From NCBI GenBank assembly GCA_028583605.1, contig CM053327.1:37846626-37910625 (forward strand): a DNA stretch of 64,000 nucleotides. The letters are read 5' to 3'. The position numbers and the translations under genes are program-made. The notes under the pieces were generated by a model. The model was not told the origin of the DNA and did no database searches. It worked only from the letters and a program-made list of their open reading frames with translations. Numbering within the stretch: the stretch's first letter is position 1; each line of letters opens with the position of its first letter. Below are positions 10,999-22,400 of this stretch, piece by piece. The stretch is from Dastarcus helophoroides. Its lineage: Eukaryota > Arthropoda > Insecta > Coleoptera > Bothrideridae.

Positions 10999-13900
10999 CA
11001 GTGGCGGCTGGCGTATAGGCACTGTGGAACTGCAGCACCCCCAAATTCGCTTACGAGTTTTTTCTCAAAATTTTCTGAACACTTTTCATTACACAATTGT
11101 TTGTAGAAATTTTAAATTTTCTCTCATTCCTTTTTATAGAAATTTTAGGTTTCTTTCACGAAGCTACGACATTTAAAAACCTATTTTATTTTAAATTTTG
11201 ATCAAAATCACATTTTCAAAAACAAATTTTTGTAAAAGTTTTGAAGAAGAAATCAATATTTCGAGCAGGAATCAAAATGTTAAGAAAAAAACTCAAATTT
11301 CTTTGAAAGTGTCAACATTTTGAGAAAATAATTACAATTTTAAGAAAAAATTTAAATCCAACTCATCTCGCATTTTACTAATTCTCTAAAAAATAAGTTA
11401 ATACGGTATCTTCGAATTTTTACCCCAAATTTCATGCTGTATAAAAATATTGAGTTTTTTCAAATATTTCGAATTTTTTAGGAAATTTTGATTTTTTTCT
11501 GCAAAGTTTTCATTTTTTCTAAATATTGTGTAAAAAGAAATTTTCAAGAAAATTCCATTTCTCCTGAAAGTTTTGTTCTTAAAATTTCTTCTAGAAATTC
11601 CAACTTTTCCAGATTTCTCTTTGCTCTTAAAATGCTAAGTTTTTTCACGACGCTTAGACAATCTAAAGTTCATTTTATTTTGTAGTTTTGACAAAAAATG
11701 TTTGAAAAAAACCCTGAAAGCTCTAAAAACATTTTAACATTTTGGGAAAAACAAAAAAATTTCGACTTTTTTTTCTTTTAAGTCGAAGATTTAATTGGAA
11801 ATGTTTAAATGTATAAATAAAATGTTTAAAAAAGTTCAAACCTTTAAAAAAAAGTCAAGTTTTCAAAAAGAGTAAACATTTTCAAAAAAACGTCGAAGTT
11901 TTGAAATGGAGTCGAAATTTCAACATTTTGTACAGATATTTCAATTTTTTTTTCAAAGTTCGATTTTTTCTCTAAGAAATTTTGCTTTTTCCCTCTATGC
12001 AATTTATGTTTTTCTCTAAACATTTTATACAAAGATTTTTTTTTAAATTTAGACTTTTCGTGGAGATTTTGTCTTTAAAATATTTTTTCTTGTAGAAATT
12101 TTGATTTCTCTTTAATTTATTTTGGAAATTTAAAAGTTTTCTAACGAAATCTTAATATTTTTAAAGTTAATTTTATTTTGTAATTTAAATGCAAGTTTTT
12201 TTTGAAAATTTGTTCCAAAACTTTGCTCAATTTTAAAAATAGAAATTTTAGTTCTTAATTTTTTTAAATTCGAGTGTTATTTCGAAATTTTTTTCAAAAA
12301 AGAAAAACATTACCACTTTTAAAAAATAAAGCTAAAATTATCGAACTTTTAAAAAAAAAATTCAATTTTTAAAGTGGTCAACATTTTCAATAATTTTGGT
12401 AAAATATCGACATTTAAAATAAATTGCAGAGTTTTTAATTAAATTTTCAAAGAAGCTGAATTTTTTGAATATTGGAGAAAACTCAGAATTATCGAAAAAT
12501 TCGTAATTATCAAAAAAGTTGAAATTTTGAAACGGTAAAATTTTGAAAAAAGCCGAAATTTTCAATAGTTCAAGTTTAAATAGAATCTTTTCTTTTAGGC
12601 CGAAGAATTAATTGGAAATGTTTAAAAAAATGTATAAATAAAATGTTTAAAAAAGATCAAACTTTATAAAAAAAGTCCAGTTTTCAAAAAGAGTAGAAAG
12701 TTTGAAAAAAAATTTTGAAATGGAGTCGAAATTTTACGAAATATTAGACAAAAATTTCAATAAAAGGTTTTAAGAAATGTCTGACTTAAAAAAATCACAA
12801 TTTTCAAATAAAGGATCGACAGTTTATAAAAAATGTCAAAATTTTGAAAAAAGTGGAAAAAATAGTCAACATTTTTGAGTTTGTCAAAAATTTTAAATTC
12901 AAAAAATGATTATTTTGAAAAATTCAAACATTTAAAAAAGGTTGGAATTGCAACAAAGTGAGAATTAAAATAAAAGGTTGAGCATTTCCAAAAAGTGCAG
13001 ACTAAAGAAAAGGTTAAAATTTTTAATAAAGAAAGTCGAAATTTGTTGACAAGGCAAAAATTTCTTTCAAAAAATCTTTCAAATTTCCAAAAGAAGTCAA
13101 AATATTACAAAAGAAGAAATTTTCAAAAGAAAAGGGTCGAAATTTATAGTCGTTAATAAAAAAATATCAAAATTTGCAAAAGATTTGGGAATTTTTTGTT
13201 GAATTTACGAAATAATTCGAAATTTTAAAAAAGTTCAAATTTTGAATAGTTGTAAAATTACAATTTTCAAATAAAAGTTTTCAAAAAATGTCGGAATTTT
13301 GAAAATAGTTGAAATTCAAAAAATGGTAAAATAAAGTTTTCCAAAAACTTTAAATTTTGGAAAATGACTAAAATTTTAAAAAATTCAATCATTTGAAAAA
13401 GGCCGGAATTTTCAACAAAGTGGGAATTAAAATAGAGTCAAAAATTTCAAAAAAAGTGCAGATTTAAGAAAAGGTTAAAATTTTTAATAAAGAAAGTCGA
13501 AATTTGTTGACAAGGAATAAATTTTCAAAATCTTTCAAATTTCCAAAAGAAGTCAAAATTTTGGAAAAGAAGAAATTTTCAAAAGAAAAGGGTCGAAATT
13601 TATAGTCGTTCATAAAAAAATATCAAAATTTGCAAAAGATTTGGGAATTTTTATTGAATTTACGAAATAATTCGAAATTTTAAAAAGTTTAAATTTTGAA
13701 TAGTTGTGAAATTACAATTTTTAAATAAAAGTTTCCAAAAAATGTCGGAATTTTGAAAATAGTTAAAATTCAAAAAATAGTAAAAATTTTTAAGTTTTCC
13801 AAAAACTTTAAATTTTAGAAAATGACTAAAATTTTAAAAAATTCAATCATTTGAAAAAGGCCGGAATTTTCAACAAAGTGGGAATTAAAATAGAGTCAAG

Positions 13901-14858
13901 AAAAAAGTGCAGATTTAAGAAAAGGTTAAAATTTTCAATAAAGAAAGTCGAAATTTGTTGACAAGGTATAAATTTTCAAAATCTTTCAAATGTCCAAAAG
14001 AACTCGAAATTTTGGAAAAGAAGACATTTTTTTTTAAAAAAAAGGTCGAAATTTATAGTCGAACTTAAGAAAACATCAAAATTGTCAAAAGATTTGAGAA
14101 TTTTTATCGAATTTACGAAATAATTCGAAACTTTAAAAAAGTTTAAATTTTGAGTAGTAAAAATTATCAGATTGATCGAGATTTTCAAAAGTTGAAATAC
14201 TAAGAAGTTAAAATTTTGGAAAAAAATTAAATTTTTGAGGGTTAACATTTTGAATCAAAGTGGAATATTTTTTTAAAAAGTTGAAATTGTAGGTCAAAAA
14301 AAATAAAATTTTGACAAAATGTCAAACATTTCATAAAATTTCAAAATTTAAAAAAAAATCGAAATTTTGAAAGAATTTCGAAAAGTAGCCCTAATTTTTA
14401 ACAAAAAAATCAAAAAATAATCGAAACTTTGCAAAAAAGGTCGAAATTTTGAAAAATAGTTGACATTTAAATAAAAACCAGTCGAAATTACTAAGAATCC
14501 AAATTTTCAATAAAAAAATTATAATTTTCCAAAAAAAATTATAAACAAAGATGAAATTCAGCAAAAACATGAAAATTGAAAAAGTGAAAAGTCCAGATCT
14601 GAAAAAATTTACATTTTCAGAAAAAGTAAGAAGTTTCAAATGGTAAAAATTAAATTTTGCAATAAAGTCGAAATTTTGAAAGAAATCCAACCTTTCAAAA
14701 AACGCGACATTATCAAAAGTTTCCATTGTCAGGAAATCTAAAGTTTTCAAAAAGTAACGTTTTAAAAATGTCGAAATTTTCAGTCGAAATCTTAAAAATT
14801 TTAAACCGTTAAACATTGCCGCAGCACCCCCATTACTTTTGGTTACGAGCCGCCACTG
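10999..14858. mobile_element. Non-autonomous hAT-type element filled with AT-rich repeat
   Basis: The element starts CAGTGGCGGCT and ends AGCCGCCACTG, an 11-bp terminal inverted repeat. It is flanked on both sides by the identical 8-bp duplication TCTCTGAC (10991-10998 and 14859-14866). Eight-base duplications and CAG-starting termini are typical of the hAT superfamily. The word GCAGCACCCCC occurs near both ends in direct orientation. The 3.8-kb interior has no transposase and consists of degenerate AT-rich words. It is mixed to about 11.7 kb and mainly A-rich (GTCGAAATTT) after that, and the block near 13.0-13.5 kb repeats at about 13.44-13.93 kb. Confidence 0.8.
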
Positions 14859-15092
14859 TCTCTGACCTAAGTGTCAACTATTTTAAGAGAAGCTGTCTCC
14901 CCCCAGCTGTGTAAGTAAATCTAAGATAGCTTCTCTTAGGATGCGTTTAGATTAGACCCTTTATTGCGTACATTTCTGTCTGACATAAGTGTCAGTTATC
15001 CTGAGAGAAGCTATCCGAGACCTATCTACACAGCTGGGAGGAGATAACTTCTCTCCGTAGATTTCTCTCTGACATAAGTGTCAACTATTCTA

Positions 15093-15321
15093 TGGGTGCG
15101 TTTAGATTAGACATTTTATTCCGTACATTTCTCTCTGACATAAAATATATTTTCTTTCTGACATAAATGTCAACTATCCTGAGAGAAGCTATCCGAGACC
15201 TATCTACACAGCTGGGAGGAGATAACTTCTCTCAGGATAGTTGACATTTATGTCAGAAAGAAAATATATTTTATGTCAGAGAGAAATGTACGGAATAAAA
15301 TGTCCAATCTAAACGCACCCA
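15093..15321. mobile_element. Near-perfect palindromic MITE, inner copy
   Basis: Starts TGGGTGCGTTTAGATTAGAC and ends with the reverse complement, with TA on both sides. The arms run through CATTTTATTCCGTACATTTC and ATTTTCTTTCTGACATAAAT. The two halves are almost exact reverse complements around CACAGCTGGGAGGAG, so it is probably a recent insertion into the older copy around it. Confidence 0.75.
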
Positions 15322-15389
15322 TAGAATAGTTGACAATTATGTCAGAGAGAAATGTACGGAATAAAGTGTCTAATCTAAACGTACCCTTA

Positions 15390-15639
15390 GGCCGGCTCTT
15401 CACTCTCGCCGAGGCGGCTCCTCACCGAACGTTTCGGCGAGACATTTGACATGACAAATGTAACTGCGAGGACTATATTCTCTCGCTCGCACTCTCGGTA
15501 GTTGTGCTCGTTTCCTTTGACTCGGCCCCAAAAATCGACTCGACACGGAGCACTTCCGAGGCGAACGGAGACATGGCGAGTCAAAACGAGACATGGCGAG
15601 TCAAAACGAACATACCTCGGCGAGAGTAAAGGGCTAGCA
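15390..15639. mobile_element. PIF/Harbinger-like MITE, 250 bp
   Basis: Terminal inverted repeats of about 25 bp (GGCCGGCTCTTCACTCTCGC at the left; TGCTAGCCCTTTACTCTCGC in reverse complement at the right) share ACTCTCGCCGAGG. TTA flanks both ends (15387-15389 and 15640-15642). Three-base TTA duplications fit the PIF/Harbinger superfamily. It is GC-richer than its neighbourhood. The long frames on both strands are probably not genes. Confidence 0.6.
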
Positions 15640-16019
15640 TTAGAGAGCCTCAAGGAAGAGAGTGGCGAAGTCATATTTTTGAAAATTAAGACTTTCTTCA
15701 AAGTCACGACTATTGTAAATTTTGAATTCTCTGGAAAATTCAACTTTTTTGGAAAATTGGAATTTTTTTAATTATTTTAACCATTTATAAAATTTTAACT
15801 TTCTTGAGATTTTGATTTACAAAATTTATCCTTTTTTTATATTTTGACTTTTTATAAATCTTTCAATCTATTATTAATTTATTTAAAAATTTAGGCTTTT
15901 ATTTCAAAATTGCGAGTACTTTTAAAGCAAAAAATACCGAACTTTTTAAAACATGTATTAAAAATTTCGAGAAAGAGACAAAATTTTCAATTTTGGTGAA
16001 GGACTCGCCCTTTGTTATC
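15640..16019. repeat. T-rich degenerate repeat, short block
   Basis: AAAATTTNGACTTTTT-like words as in the longer arrays. No gene is visible. Confidence 0.5.
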
Positions 16020-16150
16020 TTTAAAAATTGAAATACAAATCTTGTCTCCTGAAAACAAGTCAGATTAAAGAAACACAACAAAAGTTGCTCGAACGCGTTT
16101 CGATAGCCAAGCTATCATCTTCAGAGAGATACTGACATCGAAAGGGTAAA
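16020..16150. repeat. Foldback family 'TTTCGACAGCCAAGCT', partial copy
   Basis: One arm only: TTGAAATACAAATCTTGTCT, then GATTAAAGAAACACAACAAA, then ACGCGTTTCGATAGCCAAGC. Fuller palindromic copies lie at 16525-16830, 23110-23275 and 23600-23810, and a fragment at 46105-46230. Confidence 0.6.
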
Positions 16151-16524
16151 AATCTTCAGTCAACATTTTCTAGAAAGTCCAAATTTTCTAAGTAGTATAG
16201 AAAGAGAGGGGAACATTTCGCTTGCCACAACTATTTAATTTTTGCACCCTCATCAACCACCATAGAAAACTTAAAAACGCTACTTTCGGGGCAAAGATGG
16301 CAGAGCAGAAAGCTACACTTAAACGCAGCTGTCAAGGTGACAGCGCGCTAAATTCAAATTTGAATTTAAATACCACAATTATTTAAAGGTAAATTTATCA
16401 AATGGAAAATTTACATATACATGAAAATTCCACTTAATTTATTTAAAAACAAGTTGCATTTCATTGCTTTACAGATAAAATTGATCGAATTTTGACCACC
16501 ATTTTAAGATCATGTTGTAATAAA
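16151..16524. other. Unassigned AT-rich stretch
   Basis: No gene or repeat family is recognised between the two foldback copies. Confidence 0.35.
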
Positions 16525-16830
16525 AATTGAAATACAAATCTTGTTCCCTGAAAGCAAGAAAGATTAACAAACACAACAAAGTTTGGTCTATGCGTTTCGA
16601 CAGCCAAGCTATCATATTCAGAGAGACACTCTCTCTGAAGATGGAAGATACAGAGAGATACTCTTTGAAGAGGACAGCTTGGCTGTCGAAACGTATCTCT
16701 CTGAGAATGACAGCTTGACTGTTGAAACGTATTAGAGCAACCTTTGTTATGTTTTTTAATCTGTCTTGGTTTCAGGGGACAAGATTTGTATTTCAATTTT
16801 TGTAGATAACCAAGGACCAATCCACCAAAA
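16525..16830. mobile_element. Foldback element, near-palindromic
   Basis: The left arm (TTGAAATACAAATCTTGTTC ... TTCGACAGCCAAGC) is mirrored by the right arm (GACAGCTTGACTGTTGAAAC ... GGTTTCAGGGGACAAGATTT). The centre repeats AGAGAGACACTCTCT-like words. Non-coding. Confidence 0.65.
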
Positions 16831-16879
16831 AACAAAATGTCTTGATACGACGAATAACAGATTTTTTTGTTTAGTATCA

Positions 16880-17630
16880 AATTAAACCTATTTTAATTAG
16901 ACGCAAATTATTACGAATTTTAATGAACGACATATAGCGACAGCTGCAACTAACGTCAGATCATATCTTATCCGAGGCGCGATTTTTTTCGCCGCAAATA
17001 GCGCCCGCGATCGAATTAATGAACTATTCGACGGCGTTTATCACCGCGGTGCCTCACTTTATCTGCCATATTGCGAATACGAATGATTAACTAAACGGAA
17101 TTAATAGAGATATCGGCCGTAATTCAGCCGAATGAACGACATAGTCTAATCAAAACAACATCTATCCGGGGCGAAGTCCGGAGGCGCCCTTTTCAGTCCT
17201 TAATGAGGAACGGTCCAATAAATTAGATAACGCACGAAATGTGCCTCGATTACGTTTGTTTTGAAGTGAACGGACGTCGAAATTCTGTAAATGCTCCAGG
17301 GAGCAAATCGATTTAATCCTCAGAAGAAATATTTATATTTTAATGCGTAAGAGAGTGCGCGTCTTTATTAGCTATGTTACGGGCCGACATTCGTTCTCAA
17401 AGAAAGCAATCAATTTGTTAATGGTTATTCCTGGGACTCATTTTGTTAGGTTTCATCCGCCCAAGCTCCCCGAGGCAAAATACTACTTCATTATTTGTTT
17501 TCATATTTTATACATATCGATTTTTTGTACAATGTTTTATTTCTGTAGACGCGATTTCAATGCAGAGATGTACAGCAGTTGTGCCCAAGCTGTGCATTAT
17601 CTAGCCCGTTATCTTGCACTTTGATATGAC
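16880..17630. other. Low-repeat island, candidate non-coding regulatory sequence
   Basis: Contains unique, GC-balanced sequence, including 16960-17220 with many CpGs, unlike the surrounding repeats. A plus-strand 93-codon frame (17343-17624) has no recognisable domain. The stretch may be a conserved enhancer, an alternative promoter or an unrecognised 5' exon. The sequence alone does not decide. Confidence 0.3.
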
Positions 17631-18022
17631 TAGGGATGCAACGATATATCAGTTGACCGATATCGCTTGCCCGATATTATCGATAATATCGAAGCAAAAA
17701 TATCGATATTTGTATCGATATTATAACATCGTCGATATGATATTATCGATATTGCTCGATAGCCGATATCAATTGTCCAATCGTCGCCAATGATGAACAA
17801 CAATATGGAGATCGAGAACCTTTTTTTTTAGGTCACAAAAATAATATGCCTGAAATACTTAGAAATTTCTAAGAGTGGAAACCGTTTACAATTTTTTTTG
17901 TTAATTTCCATAATATTGATTATCGATAACAAAATGTTCGATATTATCGATTATCGATATTTGTCTGCTGTCAATATTTATATCGATATTTTTATCGATA
18001 TTAAAATTATCTTGCATCCCTA
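17631..18022. mobile_element. hAT MITE, 392 bp, rich in TATCGATA
   Basis: The termini TAGGGATGCAA and TTGCATCCCTA form an 11-bp inverted repeat, flanked by the exact 8-bp duplication GATATGAC (17623-17630 and 18023-18030), which is diagnostic of hAT insertion. The interior is packed with ATCGATA and GATATCG words in both orientations and has no coding capacity. Confidence 0.85.
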
Positions 18023-18329
18023 GATATGACGATTCAAATAATTAAATTACAATTTGGCACCTAAGCTTCTCTCGTTTCTCGCTCCCTCTTAGCTTGCACA
18101 AAACTTCGTCTTGTTTTACACTTTCAAGGTTTATTAGAATGTTAGGAGCAGATCATTATGTGCTTCCATCTAAACTTGGGAAGCATTCGGAACATCTAAC
18201 AAATTACACATCAGTATAAAGGAAGAAAAGTTCGTCGTATTCGTATTAGAATATAGTCGAAGAACTTTTAATTAACCCATGCAATCCCGACCTCTCTTAA
18301 TTAAGAGACTTTTGCCGACTTCTACAGAT

Positions 18330-19335
18330 GCATTAATTTGTAGTAGAATTAAAAATATGTGATCAGCGACTGGGAGTCGTACCCAGGACCGTCACGTTAC
18401 GCGGGTCAGTCTCCTAACCACGGAGCCACCACTACTCTCAACTCTACTTTATTCCCTTCACATAATGAACTCTCGATATCTGCTGTCTGCTACAGCTCGG
18501 CCATTCCTGACAACACAACCGTCCTCGGCTGTCGGCCATAATCCGACATCTCGGTAAACATAATACATAATCATAAATGCTATGCTGTCAGGTGGATCCC
18601 TAATCTCACTTCTGAAACTATAGTAGAGTTAAAAATATGCGATCAGCGACTGGGAGTCGAACCCAGGACCGTCACGTTATAACCCAGACTCCTAACCACG
18701 GAGCCATCGCCACCACTACTCTCAAACTCTACTCATTCACTTCACATAACGTACTCTCGATATCTGCTCTCTGCTACAGCTCGGCCATTCCTGAAAATTC
18801 AGCCGTCCTCGGCTGTCGACCATAATCCGACACCTCGGTAAACATAATACATAATCATAAATGCTGTGCTGTCAGGTGGATCCCTAATCTCACCTCTGAA
18901 GCTGTAGTAGAGGTAAAAATATGCGATCAGCGACTGGGAGTCGAACCCAGGACCGTCACGTTACAGCCCAGACTCCTAACCACGGAGCCATCGGTATCAC
19001 TACTCTCAAACTCTACTCATTCACTTCACATAACGTACTCTCGATATCTGCTGTCTGCTACAGCTCGGCCATTCCTGACAACACAGGAGTCCTCGGCTGT
19101 CGGCCATAATCCGACACCTCGGTAAACATAATACATAATCATACATGCTGTGCTGTCAGGTGGATCCCTAATCTCACCTCTGAAGCTGTAGTAGAGTTAA
19201 AAATATGCGATCAGCGACTGGGATTCGAACCCAGGACCGTCACGTTACAGCCCAAACTCCTAACCACGGAGCCACCGCCACCACTACTCTCAACTTTACT
19301 TATTCCCTTCACATAACAAACTCTCGATATCTGTT
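18330..19335 (-). repeat. Four tandem tRNA-like (SINE-type) units, 280-284 bp each
   Basis: The conserved start GATCAGCGACTGGGA recurs at 18361, 18641, 18925 and 19209. Read on the minus strand, each unit begins with a tRNA-like head: TGGCTCCGTGGTTAGGAG resembles an A box, and GGTTCGAATCC near its end matches the Pol III B box (changed to GGTACGACTCC in the first unit). About 215 bp of non-tRNA sequence separates the heads. A cloverleaf anticodon arm is not convincing, so this is a tRNA-derived repeat rather than functional tRNA genes. The plus-strand 60-62-codon frames are artefacts of the repeat. Confidence 0.7.
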
Positions 19336-19479
19336 GTCTGCTACAAGTTCATTATTTTGTTCATCACAACAAAAGTAATTTTTTATTGTTTGGTTCAATC
19401 CAACGACGGATACGAGATTGTACTACTCCAACGCAATTGAGCTTTGAACTGAAATATTCTACTTTTTTCCTAAAATACC

Positions 19480-22400
19480 AACTTTGAAACTCAAAATTTA
19501 TAGAACAAATTCGAAATATCCAAACTTTAACCTAGATTTTTAGAGAACCTTGAATTTAACGTAGAAAATTTATAAAATATAGATATTTTAAATCACACAA
19601 AAATGTTTTAAAACAATTGAAATTTCAGTGGAATCTCGAGGGGGCAATTTTAAGACAAAAATTTGAGAAATAGGTCAGAAATTAATCTGATGAGAAAAGT
19701 CGAAATTTTGAGAAAATGAATTGAAAAATTCTACAAAAAAACAAGACGTTTTCACTTGGAAGTTCTACCAAAATTAAATTTTCAAGTAATGGTCCGAATT
19801 TAAACTAGTCGAAGTTTCAAAAAAGAAATTAAAAACGGTAACGAATTCCAATTTTGCTCAAAACGGAACTTAAGTAAAAATTTTGGGAACTAAACTCAAA
19901 ACTGGGATGACTTTGTAAATCTACAATTAACACTGTAGCATTGGAAACAGTGGAGTGGAGAGCCTAATACGCCGTGATTGGCTCGCGACGTTAAGCTTGT
20001 CATATTTCAAAAATATGGCAGATGTCAAGGATTTAGCGAAAAAGGTTTTTCAATGCGTTTTTTCTTTCATGCACATTTGACGCAATTTAATGTTAAAAAA
20101 ATTATAAATATCTTCCTAATAATTGCTCCAATTGCTGGCTTTCTGTAACTTTCTAACAATAATTTACCATACCCAACCATATCCAATTGACAGAATTTTG
20201 AAATATGTATGACAAGCTAAGCGTCGCTGCCAGTGACAGTCGTGATTTTGAAGAAAGTCTTAATTTTCAAAAAATTCGACTTTTTCAAGAACAAAATTAA
20301 CAATCAAGTTAACATTTCGCAAAAAAGGTCGAAATTTTGGAAAAATTCGAATTTTCGATATAGAAAACCCGAAATTTTCAAAAAGTCTACATTTTGAGAG
20401 AAATCAAAAATAGGTTACGTTTTCAAGAAAAGTAGAACCGAAAAAAAAACTGAATTTACAAATAAGCCAAAATTTCGGAAAAAACTGGAAATTTCGAAAA
20501 AAGTCGAAATTTTTAAAATTCATATTTTAAAAGTAATCGAAATTTTGAAAAGTAATATTTTTAAAATGAGAGAATAAGTCGAAATTTGGGAAAAATTCGA
20601 AATTTTGGAAAAAGTCGAATTTTCGATAAAAAAAACGACATTTTTAAAACACTCTACAATTTGGAAGAAGTCCAAATTTTCAATAGTTTACGTTTCCAAG
20701 AAAAGTAGAATTGAAAAATGAAGCAAAATTTACAAAGAAACCAAAATTTCGAAAAAAGTCGAAATTTTTAAAATTCATATTTTAAAAGTAATCGAAATTT
20801 TGAAAAGTAATATTTTTAAAATGAGAGAATAAGTCAAAATTTGGGAAAAATTCGAAATTTTGGAAAAAGTCGAATTTTCTATAAAAAAAAACGAAATTTT
20901 TTAAACACTACAATTTGGAAGAAGTCCAAATTCTCAATAGTTTACGTTTCCAAGAAAAGTAGAATTGAAAAATGAAGCAAAATTTACAAATAAACCAAAA
21001 TTTCGGAAAAATCCGGAAATTTTGAAAAAACGAAGCTAATTTAAAAAAAACCAAAATTTCGAAAAAAGTCGAAATTTTTAAAATTTTAATTATTATTTTG
21101 AAAAAGTTTCATTTTTGAACCAAATTAACAGTAAAGTCAATATTTCGAAAAAAAGTCGAAATTTTGGAAAAATTCGAATTTTCGATATAGAAAAATCGAA
21201 ATTTTCAAAAAGTCTACATTGTGAGAGAAGTGAAAAATATTTTACGTTTTCAAGCAAAGTAGAACTGAAAAAAATAAGCCAAAATTTCGGAAAAAAATGG
21301 AAATTTCAAAGAGTCGAAATTTTTAAAATTAAAATTTTAAAAATAATCGAAACTTTGGAAAAGTTTTATTTTTGAACCAAATTAACAGTAAAGTCAATAT
21401 TTCGAAAAAAAGTCGAAATTTTGGAAAAAGTCGGATTTTCGATATAGAAAAATCGAAATTTTCAAAAAGTCTACATTGTGAGAGAAGTCAAAAATATTTT
21501 ACCTTTTCAAGCAAAGTAGAACTGAAAAAAAATAAGCCAAAATTTCGGAAAAAACTGGAAATGTCGAAAAGAGTCGAAATTTTTAAAATTAAAATTTTAA
21601 AAATAATCAAAACTTTGGAAAAGTTTTATTTTTGAACCAAATTAACAGTAAAGTCAATATTTCGAAAAAAAGTCGAAATTTTGGAAAAAGTCGAATTTTT
21701 AATATAAAAAATCGAAAATTTCAAACAAAGTCTACATTTTGAGAGAAGTCAAAAATAGTTTACGTTTTCAAGAAAAGTAGAACTCAAAAAAAAACAAAAT
21801 TTACAAATAAGCCAAAATTTCGGAAAAAACTGAAAATTTCAAAAAAAATCGACATTTTTAAAATTGAAATTTTAAAAATAATCGAAATTCTGAAAAGTAT
21901 TATTTTAAAACAAGAACATAAGTCGAAATCTGGGAAATGGTCGAAATTTTGAAAAAAGGCGACATTTTTAAAATTAAAATTTTAAAAATATTCGAAATTT
22001 TGAAAAGTATTATTTTTAAAATGAGAGAATAAGTCGACATTTTTGGGAAAAAGTCGAAATTTTTGAAAAAGTAGAAATTTTGGAAAAAGTCGAATTTTCC
22101 ATATAAAAAAAACGAAATTTTTAAAACACTACATTTTGAAAGAAGTCCAAATTTTCAATAGCTTACATTTCCAAGAAAAATAGAATTAAAAAAAGAAACG
22201 AAATTTACAAAGAAACCAAAATTTCGGAAAAAAACCGGAGATTTCGAAAAGAGTCGAAATTTTCTAACTTAAAATTTTGAAAAAGTTTTATTATTGAACC
22301 AAAAACAGTAAAATCAATATTTGAAAAAAAAGTCGAAATTTTGGAAAAAGCCGAATTTTCAATATAAAAAATCGAAATTTTCAAAAAAAGTCTACATTTT

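Larger units (their letters stand above)
10930..15387. mobile_element. Foldback MITE (outer copy) split by nested insertions
   Basis: The left end TGGTGCTTTTAAATTAGAC and the right end GTCTAATCTAAACGTACCC are the inverted termini of the 4694-5033 family, flanked by TA. The copy is interrupted by a hAT-type element at 10999-14858 and by a younger copy of its own family at 15093-15321. Extra internal end-like segments at 14938-15060 suggest further nesting. Confidence 0.6.

Noticed and set aside
15387..15771. Overlapping 60-118-codon frames on both strands
   Set aside because: They lie on the PIF-like MITE and its flank; GC-rich sequence with few stops.
18361..18429. Functional tRNA gene in the tandem units
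   Set aside because: The B box is good in three units but no acceptable anticodon arm or acceptor stem can be drawn, and the first unit has a broken B box.
18359..19109. Three similar 60-62-codon plus-strand frames
   Set aside because: They result from the tandem tRNA-like repeat; similarity at DNA level explains them.
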